Positions 8,202 through 15,637 of a DNA stretch of 64,000 bases are shown one piece after another. Made by a program: the position numbers and the translations under genes. How positions within the stretch are numbered: the first letter of the stretch is position 1; every line of letters starts with the position of its first letter. Origin of the DNA: Pseudothauera nasutitermitis (GTDB lineage Bacteria > Pseudomonadota > Gammaproteobacteria > Burkholderiales > Rhodocyclaceae); the NCBI RefSeq assembly GCF_004801295.1, contig NZ_SSOC01000002.1:124001-188000 (forward strand), given 5' to 3'. Under the pieces are notes generated by a model. It ran no database searches. It was not told where the DNA came from and worked only from the letters and a program-made list of their open reading frames with translations.

Positions 8202-10640
8202 ATGCGTATTTCCCGTTCCGCCGCCCCGCATTCCCGGCGGCGCATCCGTTTCCAGCCCCGCCCGCTCGCGCTCGCCGCCGCGCTGGCATTCGCCCTGGGC
8301 GCCGGCCCGCAGGCCATCGGCATCGCCCACGCGCAATCCACCCCAGCAGCCGTGCAGCACTACGATCTGCCCGCCGGTCCGCTGGATGCCACCCTCACCC
8401 GCATCGCCCGCCAGTCCGGCCGCGTCATCGTGGTCGAACCGCAACTCGTGGAAGGCCTGCATGCCGCCCCGGTGCGCGGCGAGCTGACCATGGAACAGGC
8501 TTTCTCGCAGGCGCTCTCCGGCACCGGGCTGGTGCTCGACGTGCGCGACAGCGGCACCCTGGGCGTGCGCAGGCCGCGCAACGCCACTCTGCTGGCACCG
8601 GTGACCGTTTCCGCGCGGACCGAGCGCAGCGGCATCACCGAGGGCAGCGGCAGCTACACCGCCGCCGGGCCGAGCAGCACCGCCACCGGCCTGGCCCTGA
8701 GCCTGCGCGAGACGCCGCAGTCGGTCACCGTGATGACCCGCCAGCGCATGGACGACTTCAAGCTGGAGACACTCGCCGACGTGCTGGAACAGACGCCCGG
8801 CGTCACGGTGGACCGGCAGAACGACATGACCACCTTCAACGTGCGCGGCACCGCCGTCAACCTGCAGACCGACGGCAACCGCCGCTTCGCCAACGGTTGG
8901 GGGTGGAACAGCCACATCGTGCATACCCTCGACGATCTGGCCGAAATCGACCGCGTCGAGGTGCTCAAGGGCTCCTCCGGCCTGATCAACGGCGACGGCG
9001 CCTACGGCGCCACCATCAACCTGATCCGCAAGCGCCCGACGCGCGAATTCCAGGCCAGCGCCACGGTCGGCGCCGGCAGTTGGGATACCTGGCGCCTCGA
9101 TGCGGACGTCAGCGGCCCGCTGAACGCCGACGCCAGCCTGCGCGGCCGCCTGGTCGCCGCGCGCAAGGACGGCAAGACCTTCAACGGCAAGGAAACCGAC
9201 AGCTCGATGCTGTACGGCACGCTGGAATACGACCTGGCCCCGGACACCCTGCTCAGCGCCGGCCTCACCTGGCGCCAGCGCGAACTGCGCGGCGCCGCCG
9301 GCACCACGCCGATCCAGGGCTTCGACGGCGACGGCAACGCCGTGCCGCGCATGGCGCGCGACTACAACATCGGCGCGGACTGGGCCGGCTACAAGCAGGA
9401 TTCGCTCAACGCCTTCGCCCGTCTCGAACACCGTTTCGCCAACGGCTGGACGGGCAAGCTGCAACTGGCGCACGAAGGCATCGAGACGCCCAAGATGCGC
9501 ATCGGCTCGCTGCGCTACGCCCTGCCGGCGGTGACCGCCCAATACGGCGTCTACAAGGACATCGAATCGCGCGACCAGAGCTTCATCCTCGACCTGCAAG
9601 GCCCCTTCGAACTGTTCGGGCGGGAGCATCAGTTGCTGTTCGGCGCCGGCGCCTACCGCCACCGCACCACGCTGCTGCGCGCCGGCCTGCCCAACCTCGT
9701 GCTGCCCGGCGCCGACTACGGCCAGGGCGGCGGCATCGTGCCGAAACCGGCCGCCAATCCGTCCTACTCGGACGACTACTTCAGCAATGACCGCCGCTAC
9801 GTCTATGCCGCCGGCCGCTTCTCACTGGCCGACCCGGTCAAGCTGATCCTCGGCGCGCGGGTCAGCGACTACGAGCAGAAGGACGTCACCGACATCAGCT
9901 GGTACAACACCAACCTGCGCGAAAAGGGCGTGGTCACCCCGTACGCCGGGCTGGTGGTGGACGTGGCCAGGGACATCTCCGTCTATGCCAGCTACGCCAG
10001 CATCTACCAGGCGCAGAGCGCCAAGGACGCCAACGAGCGCACCCTGGACCCGGAAGAAGGGCTGACCTATGAAATCGGCGCCAAGGGCGAATTCTTCGAC
10101 AAGCGCCTGAACGCCAGCGCAAGCTATTTCTGGATGCGCACCGACAACACCGCCGAAGAGGTGGGCCTCAACGTCCAGGGAGACTCCATCTACCGGGCGG
10201 TCAAGGGTGTCATCCGGCGCGGCTACGAGCTGGAACTCTCCGGTGAACTGGCGCGCGGCTGGCAGGCCCAGGGCAGCTACGTGCAGAACAGCAGCGACCT
10301 GGACAGCGCCAGCGCCACGCCCAAGCACCAGTTCAAGCTGGGCAGCACCTGGCAGTTCGCCGACGGCGCGCTGCGCGGCCTCACGGTGGGCGCCGCCACG
10401 CGCTGGCAGAGCACGATCTCCGTCCAGCGCGGCAACGCCGAACTGCGCCAGCGCGCCTACTGGCTGGTCGACCTGATGGCGCGCTACCAGATCGACGCCA
10501 AGCTGAGCATCAGCGCCAACCTCCACAACGCGCTGGACAAGAAGTACTTCGCCGGGGTCACCAACTTCAACGCGCAGGGGCTGTTCTACACCTGGGGCGC
10601 GCCGCGCAGCTTCAACGCGAGCCTGCGCTACGATTTCTGA
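8202..10640 (+). CDS. TonB-dependent siderophore receptor with STN domain, module 2
   Basis: 812-residue outer-membrane receptor and signal transducer. Signal peptide cleaved near AHA-Q at 44; STN domain about 53-106 (YDLPAGPLDATLTRIARQSG); TonB-box-like LAPVTVSA (131-138); plug with SLRETPQSVTVMTRQRMDD; beta-barrel ending in SLRYDF. No cysteine pair is seen in the loop before RRGYELELSG, unlike receptors 1 and 5. ATG 8202 is preceded by GGAGAG. It follows its fecR by 119 bases that contain an ECF-promoter-like element. Ligand unknown; plug and barrel are of the siderophore-receptor type rather than heme or vitamin B12. Confidence 0.92.
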   Translation: MRISRSAAPHSRRRIRFQPRPLALAAALAFALGAGPQAIGIAHAQSTPAAVQHYDLPAGPLDATLTRIARQSGRVIVVEPQLVEGLHAAPVRGELTMEQAFSQALSGTGLVLDVRDSGTLGVRRPRNATLLAPVTVSARTERSGITEGSGSYTAAGPSSTATGLALSLRETPQSVTVMTRQRMDDFKLETLADVLEQTPGVTVDRQNDMTTFNVRGTAVNLQTDGNRRFANGWGWNSHIVHTLDDLAEIDRVEVLKGSSGLINGDGAYGATINLIRKRPTREFQASATVGAGSWDTWRLDADVSGPLNADASLRGRLVAARKDGKTFNGKETDSSMLYGTLEYDLAPDTLLSAGLTWRQRELRGAAGTTPIQGFDGDGNAVPRMARDYNIGADWAGYKQDSLNAFARLEHRFANGWTGKLQLAHEGIETPKMRIGSLRYALPAVTAQYGVYKDIESRDQSFILDLQGPFELFGREHQLLFGAGAYRHRTTLLRAGLPNLVLPGADYGQGGGIVPKPAANPSYSDDYFSNDRRYVYAAGRFSLADPVKLILGARVSDYEQKDVTDISWYNTNLREKGVVTPYAGLVVDVARDISVYASYASIYQAQSAKDANERTLDPEEGLTYEIGAKGEFFDKRLNASASYFWMRTDNTAEEVGLNVQGDSIYRAVKGVIRRGYELELSGELARGWQAQGSYVQNSSDLDSASATPKHQFKLGSTWQFADGALRGLTVGAATRWQSTISVQRGNAELRQRAYWLVDLMARYQIDAKLSISANLHNALDKKYFAGVTNFNAQGLFYTWGAPRSFNASLRYDF

Positions 10641-10660
10641 CGCGTTGCCCGCAAGCATTG

Positions 10661-10686
10661 CCGTGCGTCCCGTCCGGGACGCACGG
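10661..10686 (+). terminator. Hairpin after receptor 2
   Basis: Perfect 11-bp stem CCGTGCGTCCC / GGGACGCACGG with a 4-base loop, 20 bases after the receptor stop. No U-run, so it may act as an mRNA end stabiliser or a weak terminator. Confidence 0.45.
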
Positions 10687-10765
10687 TGGACGGCGCAGGG
10701 CAATCGCATGATGCCTGTGTGCTGAATTCCCCTATCGCATTGACTCCACCGGCTTCCATTAGGAA

Positions 10766-10785
10766 AATGAGAACCATTATTGATT
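10766..10785 (+). promoter_or_regulatory. Fur-box-like site before sigma 3
   Basis: TGAGAAC-C-ATTATTG (10768-10782) fits the 7-1-7 Fur pattern well and sits in an AT-rich patch 68 bases before the sigma start. The surrounding sequence is almost identical to that before sigma 4 (18035-18054). Confidence 0.65.
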
Positions 10786-10852
10786 AAAAGACCAATCCAG
10801 CCGGCTTTCGGGCAGCGGCTTGGCTGGCCTCAGAATTCCCCGGAGCGTCCGC

Positions 10853-11377
10853 TTGCGTACCACCGCCCCCGACGGCCAGACCGTTGCAACGCTGTATTCC
10901 GAGCACCACGGCTGGCTGCAGGGCTGGTTGCGCCGCAGGCTGGGGTGCACCCACCAGGCTTCCGACTTGGCGCAGGACACCTTCCTGCGCCTGCTCAAGC
11001 ACGATACCCTGCCCCGCATCGACGAACCCCGCGCCTACCTCACCACCATCGCCAAAGGCGTGTTGGTGAACTGGTACCGGCGCCAGTCGCTCGAACAAGC
11101 CTGGCTGGAAGCCCTTGCCGCGCAGCCCCAGGCGCTGGTGCCGTCCGAGGAAGAGCGCTACCTCATCCTCGACGCCCTGAACGAACTGGACGCCCTGCTC
11201 AACGCCCTGCCTCCGCTCGTCAAACGCGCCTTCCTGCTCGCCCAGGTGGCCGAATACAAGTACGAGGACATCGCCGAAGAACTCGGCGTTTCGCTCGCCA
11301 CCGTCAAACGCCACATGCGGCAGGCCTTCCGCCACTGCCTGCAGCACTTCGACGACATCATGGCCGAGCGCTCGTGA
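10853..11377 (+). CDS. FecI-family ECF sigma factor, module 3
   Basis: 174-residue ECF sigma factor. Sigma-2 motifs LYSEHHGWLQGW and SDLAQDTFLRLL; sigma-4 helix-turn-helix YKYEDIAEELGVSLATVKRH. The start is taken as TTG 10853, seven bases after CGGAG: modules 4, 5 and 6 show the same CGGAG spacing to a TTG or GTG, and a start further upstream would have no ribosome site. The stop overlaps the fecR start as GTGA. Under a Fur-box-like site; expected to drive receptor 3. Confidence 0.9.
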   Translation: MRTTAPDGQTVATLYSEHHGWLQGWLRRRLGCTHQASDLAQDTFLRLLKHDTLPRIDEPRAYLTTIAKGVLVNWYRRQSLEQAWLEALAAQPQALVPSEEERYLILDALNELDALLNALPPLVKRAFLLAQVAEYKYEDIAEELGVSLATVKRHMRQAFRHCLQHFDDIMAERS

Positions 11378-12354
11378 AACGCCCGGCCCCCACTTCTCCC
11401 ATTCCCGCCGAGGTGCTGGACGAGGCCGCCGACTGGCTGCTGCTCATCCAGGAAGGCGGCGCCGACCGCGACGCCTTCGAACAATGGCGCGCGCGCAGCC
11501 CGGAACACAGACGCGCCTGGGAACGCGCCGAAGCCCTGCTCGGCAAGCTCGGTGCCCTGCCCCCCGCCCTGGCCCTGCCCACGCTCGGCCGCCCCGCCGC
11601 GCGGGGACGCCGGGCCCTGCTGGCCAAGGCTGGCAAACTGGCCGTGCTGCTGGCCCTGCTGCCCGCCGGCTGGAACGGCTGGCGCATGCTGGAGCGCAAG
11701 GGCCTGGGGGCGGACTACCGCACCGCCGCGGGCGAGCAGCGCGAAATCCTGCTGGAAGACGGCACGCGGCTCACGCTCAACACCGCCACCGCCCTCGACG
11801 TGCGCTTTGGCGGCACGGCCCGCAGCATCCTGCTGCGCGCGGGCGAGATCCTCGTCCATACCGGGCATGGCGACACCGCCGGCCGGCCGCTGCACGTCGT
11901 CACCCCGCACGGCATCGCCAGCCCCATCGGCACCCGTTTCAGCGTCCGCCTCGACGAGGCCGGCACCCGCGTCGCCGTGCTCGAAGGCCAGGTGCGCATC
12001 ACCCTCGCCTCAACCTCAGCCTCCCAGGTGCTGCAGGCCGGGGAGCAGCTCCGCTTTGCGCCGGGCGCGCCCGGCCCCGTCACCCTCGCCGGCGACAACG
12101 CCACCGCCTGGACGCGCGGCATGCTGCTGGCCGACGACATGCCGCTCGGCGAACTGGTCGCCGAACTGTCGCGCTACCGCACCGGCGTGATCCAGTGCCA
12201 CGACGCCGTCGCCGCCCTGCGCATCAGCGGCGCCTTCCCGGTCGGCAGCACGGCGGCCATCGAGCGCTCGCTGGCCATGCTCGCCGGCACCCACCCGCTG
12301 GACATCCGCAGCCGCCTCGGCGGCCTGTGGATCAGCGTCGATCCACGCAACTGA
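11374..12354 (+). CDS. FecR-family sensor / anti-sigma factor, module 3
   Basis: 326-residue FecR-type protein starting at GTG 11374, overlapping the sigma stop by 4 bases, so translation is probably coupled. DUF4880-like head (about 13-55), membrane segment (about 86-103), periplasmic FecR domain (about 110-205, with GEQREILLEDGTRLTLNTAT) and C-terminal STN-like part after WTRGMLLADDMPL. Role: holds the FecI-like partner and relays the siderophore signal from receptor 3. Confidence 0.9.
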   Translation: MKRPAPTSPIPAEVLDEAADWLLLIQEGGADRDAFEQWRARSPEHRRAWERAEALLGKLGALPPALALPTLGRPAARGRRALLAKAGKLAVLLALLPAGWNGWRMLERKGLGADYRTAAGEQREILLEDGTRLTLNTATALDVRFGGTARSILLRAGEILVHTGHGDTAGRPLHVVTPHGIASPIGTRFSVRLDEAGTRVAVLEGQVRITLASTSASQVLQAGEQLRFAPGAPGPVTLAGDNATAWTRGMLLADDMPLGELVAELSRYRTGVIQCHDAVAALRISGAFPVGSTAAIERSLAMLAGTHPLDIRSRLGGLWISVDPRN

Positions 12355-12381
12355 GAAAAATTTTCCGCGTACTGACACTTT
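12355..12381 (+). promoter_or_regulatory. Putative FecI-type ECF promoter of receptor 3
   Basis: GAGAAAAA immediately after the fecR stop, then CACTTT (12376-12381). The CCGC block present in the receptor 1 element is kept, but the distance from it to CACTTT is 7 rather than 11 bases. Receptor ATG 58 bases downstream. Confidence 0.4.
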
Positions 12382-12439
12382 CCGCCGCCGTCGGCTGGCA
12401 AGCAGGTTGAAGCCCGTTTGCCACCCGAGGAAAACACGC

Positions 12440-14875
12440 ATGTACGCACACCCCCGCAAGCCAGCCCCCACCCCGCTGCAACGCGCCCTGGGCACCGCCC
12501 TGCTGAGCCTGGCCCTGAGCGGCGCCGCGCTCGCGCAAGGCACGCCCCCGGCACAACCCGCCCTGCAGTCCTACGAAATCCCGCCCGGTCCGCTGGGCCG
12601 CAGCCTGGCCACCTTCGCCACCCGCGCGGGCGTGGCCCTGTCCTTCGACCCCGCCATCACCGACGGCCTCCAGAGCCCCGGCCTGCAAGGCACGCACGCC
12701 ACCGGCGACGCGCTCGCCCACCTGCTTGCCGGCAGCGGGCTGGAAGCCGTACTGCGCGCGGATGGCAGCTATGCCCTGCGCCACCGCAGCGCCGGCGAAA
12801 CTGCCCTGGCGCCCGTCACGGTGACCGCCACCGCCGGCCGCAGCGGCACCACGGAAGGCAGCGGCAGCTACACCACGCGGGCCACCGCCGCCGCCACCGG
12901 CCTGGACCTTTCGCCGCGCGAGACGCCGCAGTCGGTCAGCGTGGTCACGCGCCAGCGCATCGACGACCAAGGGCTGCAAGACCTGGGCAACATCCTGCTG
13001 AACACCACCGGTGTTTCCGCGCAGCAGCTGGACAGCGAACGCACCGTGTTCGCCGCGCGAGGTTTCGGCATTTCCGATCTGCAGTACGACGGCATCTCCA
13101 CCTACTACAAAAGCAATTACGCCATCGGCGAATCGGAACTCGACTCCATCCTCTACGACCGCATCGAAGTCGTGCGCGGCGCCACCGGCCTGCTGGCGGG
13201 CTCCGGGGAGCCGTCGGCCTCGGTCAACCTGGTGCGCAAGCATGCGGACAGCAAGACCTTCAAGGGCGAAGCGACGCTCAGCCTGGGCTCGTGGAACAAC
13301 CGGCGCGGCACGCTGGATGTTTCCACGCCGCTCACCCAGGACGGACGCATCCGGGGCCGGATCGTTGCTGCTTATGAGGACAAGGAAGCCTTCTTCGACC
13401 GCTACGAGCGCCAGCGCAGCACGATATACGGCGTCGTCGATGCCGACCTGACGCCCGCCACCACGCTGAGCGTGGGTGCGAGCTATCAGCACAACGATGC
13501 CCAAGGCCTGACCTATGGCGGCGTGCCGTCGTGGTACACCGACGGCACGCCGGCCCGTTTCAGCCGCTCCTTCTCGGTGGCCCCCAAATGGAACAGGGAA
13601 AAATCCAAGGTGCGCAATGCCTTCGCCAATCTCGACCACCAGTTCGACAACGGCTGGAAGGCCCAGCTGCGGCTGATGCACAGCAAAAGCACCGTGGACA
13701 ACCAGCGGCTGTTCGTCTGGGGCTTTCCCGACCCGGATACGGACCTGATCGCGGATGAGCCGTCCATTGGACGCTTCCCGGGCTACCGCAAGCAAAACAG
13801 CGTGGATGCGCGGCTGTCCGGCCCCTTTACGCTGGCGGGGCGCGAGCATGAGGCCATCGTGGGCATGGCGCATGTCGATCACCGCTATGCCTTCGATTGG
13901 GTCGGCTCCAGCACGGCCTGGAGTTCTCCGCTGGATATCCATGACTTCGGCTCCGTTGCCGAGCCGCGATGGGACTACAGCACGCGCGAGCTGTCCGAAC
14001 GCAATCACACCCGGCAGACGGCGGCCTACGGTGCGCTGCGCCTGTCGCTGGCCGATCCGTTGAAGCTGATCGTCGGTGGACGCTACACCCGCTACGACCG
14101 CGCCGGCGCTGGCTGGGCTTCCAGTGGAGAATACGATTACAGCGCCAACGAATTCGTGCCCTATGCCGGGCTGGTGTACGACCTGAATGCCACGTACTCG
14201 GTCTATGCCAGCTACACGAGCATCTTCAACTACCAGGATTTTCGTGACCGCAACGGCGCCTGGCTGGACCCGGTGACGGGCAAGGCCTATGAAACCGGGA
14301 TCAAGGGCGCATTCCTGGATGGCAGGCTCAATGCCTCGCTGGCGCTGTTCCGCATCGAACAGGACAACCTGGCGCAGGAGGATGCCGGTCATCTGATACC
14401 GGGCACCGACGGTACCGCCTACTACGGCACCCAGGGTGCGGTATCCGAAGGTTTCGAGGCCGAACTGTCCGGCGAGTTGAAACCCGGCTGGCAAGTGGCA
14501 TTGGGCATTTCCCACTTCTCGGCCAAGGATGCGTCGGACAACGACGTCAACACCAGCCATCCACGCACTTTGCTGCGCCTGTTCACGACCTACCGCCTGC
14601 CCGGCGAATGGCACAAGCTGACGCTGGGCGGCGGCGCCAACTGGCAAAGCCGGGTGTATTACGACAACGTCGGACCGAATGGCGAGCGCCAGCAGCAGAA
14701 CGCCTACGCGCTAGCCAGCCTGATGGCGAGCTACGACTTCAGCCCGGCAATGTCGCTGCAGATGAACGTGAACAACGTCTTCGACAAGAAATACCAGCGT
14801 GCCGTCAACTGGTATGGCCAGGTCATCTGGGGAACGCCCCGGGAGTTCGTGGCGACGTTGCGCTATAAATTCTGA
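12440..14875 (+). CDS. TonB-dependent siderophore receptor with STN domain, module 3
   Basis: 811-residue outer-membrane transducer: signal peptide cleaved near ALA-Q (32), STN domain about 43-100 (YEIPPGPLGRSLATFATRAG), TonB-box-like LAPVTVTA (123-130), plug from SPRETPQSVSVVTRQRIDD, and a barrel ending in LRYKF. ATG 12440 follows GAGGAAAA; an upstream in-frame ATG at 12407 lacks a ribosome site. It lies 85 bases after its fecR and is followed by the convergent ParE-like gene. Codon third positions look less GC-biased in the last third of the gene than in the first (visual impression only). Confidence 0.92.
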   Translation: MYAHPRKPAPTPLQRALGTALLSLALSGAALAQGTPPAQPALQSYEIPPGPLGRSLATFATRAGVALSFDPAITDGLQSPGLQGTHATGDALAHLLAGSGLEAVLRADGSYALRHRSAGETALAPVTVTATAGRSGTTEGSGSYTTRATAAATGLDLSPRETPQSVSVVTRQRIDDQGLQDLGNILLNTTGVSAQQLDSERTVFAARGFGISDLQYDGISTYYKSNYAIGESELDSILYDRIEVVRGATGLLAGSGEPSASVNLVRKHADSKTFKGEATLSLGSWNNRRGTLDVSTPLTQDGRIRGRIVAAYEDKEAFFDRYERQRSTIYGVVDADLTPATTLSVGASYQHNDAQGLTYGGVPSWYTDGTPARFSRSFSVAPKWNREKSKVRNAFANLDHQFDNGWKAQLRLMHSKSTVDNQRLFVWGFPDPDTDLIADEPSIGRFPGYRKQNSVDARLSGPFTLAGREHEAIVGMAHVDHRYAFDWVGSSTAWSSPLDIHDFGSVAEPRWDYSTRELSERNHTRQTAAYGALRLSLADPLKLIVGGRYTRYDRAGAGWASSGEYDYSANEFVPYAGLVYDLNATYSVYASYTSIFNYQDFRDRNGAWLDPVTGKAYETGIKGAFLDGRLNASLALFRIEQDNLAQEDAGHLIPGTDGTAYYGTQGAVSEGFEAELSGELKPGWQVALGISHFSAKDASDNDVNTSHPRTLLRLFTTYRLPGEWHKLTLGGGANWQSRVYYDNVGPNGERQQQNAYALASLMASYDFSPAMSLQMNVNNVFDKKYQRAVNWYGQVIWGTPREFVATLRYKF

Positions 14876-14906
14876 TCATGCGGACGATGCGCCATTCGCC
14901 GTGACC

Positions 14907-15248
14907 TCAGCTTCCCACGGGGCGGACACCCGGATCGAAGTCTTCGCGGAAGCGTTCGATCTGGTGCATCCGCTCGTGCAGGATCGTCACGATACCGATG
15001 TCGCCGTTCGACAACCTGCGCCAATAGACGAAATGCCGTTCGTAGCGGAAGAAGTAGCCCTCGATGCCGAACTCGGCCGGAATGGGCCGTGATGGCGTCG
15101 CGTGGGTCTCGATGCCATCGAAAGCCTCGAACAGGCCGGTGATGTAGCGGTCGGCCTGCTGGGCGCCCCAGCGATCGCGTGTATAGCGGTAGATTTCGTC
15201 GATCCGGTAGGACGCCGATTCCTGGACCCGGACGCGCACGGTGGCCAT
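14907..15248 (-). CDS. ParE/RelE-superfamily toxin
   Basis: 113-residue small basic protein of the RelE/ParE fold: SASYRIDEIYRYTRDRWG helix pair, RYITGLFEAFDGIETH, and the C-terminal strands FFRYERHFVYWRR and IVTILHERMHQIERF. ParE members poison gyrase, RelE members cleave mRNA; the pairing with a ParD-like antitoxin suggests ParE but the sequence does not prove it. It starts 4 bases after the antitoxin stop, so they form one transcript. It is convergent with receptor 3. Confidence 0.8.
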   Translation of the reverse strand: MATVRVRVQESASYRIDEIYRYTRDRWGAQQADRYITGLFEAFDGIETHATPSRPIPAEFGIEGYFFRYERHFVYWRRLSNGDIGIVTILHERMHQIERFREDFDPGVRPVGS

Positions 15249-15252
15249 GCCG

Positions 15253-15513
15253 TCAGGCCCGGTTGCGTGCGATCACCTCGGCCGCCGTCAGCGGCTGATA
15301 GGACGACTCCGGGGCAGCGTAGGCATGGGCCAGTTCCGCCTTCAATCGGTCGAGCGCTTCCTGCTCGGTACGCTCCTTGTCGCGGCGGATGAGGTCCCGC
15401 ATGTACTCGCTGACGTTCTCATAGGCGCCGTGTTCTCCCACATTCGCGGCGACGAAATCGCTCAGGGTTCCGCTGAGGCGCACAGTCATGGTCGTAGTCG
15501 TGGATCGGGGCAT
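15253..15513 (-). CDS. ParD-like antitoxin
   Basis: 86-residue antitoxin. The N-terminal TTTTMTVRLSGTLSDFV strand and following helices with YENVSEYMRDLIRRDKE are typical of the ParD ribbon-helix-helix DNA-binding family; the C-terminal part should wrap the toxin. ATG 15513 is preceded by GAGGA; a TTG at 15528 is in frame but would overlap the ribosome site. Direct and inverted ATTC repeats upstream are the likely autoregulatory operator. Encoded just before the toxin. Confidence 0.82.
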   Translation of the reverse strand: MPRSTTTTMTVRLSGTLSDFVAANVGEHGAYENVSEYMRDLIRRDKERTEQEALDRLKAELAHAYAAPESSYQPLTAAEVIARNRA

Positions 15514-15540
15514 GGCGACAGTCCTCAAGACGTTGCTGAT

Positions 15541-15567
15541 GTATTCAATATATTCAAAAACGAATAC
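15541..15567 (-). promoter_or_regulatory. Probable ParD operator / promoter
   Basis: AT-rich patch with GTATTC (15541-15546) inverted against GAATAC (15562-15567) and a further ATTC repeat inside. On the - strand TGAATA repeats twice. Located 28 bases before the antitoxin start. Confidence 0.5.
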
Positions 15568-15637
15568 ACTGGCAACGTCGCGCCTCGCCGAACATGGTCA
15601 AGGCGGTGAAAAGCCCGGGCTTTTCTACGCCGCCGCT

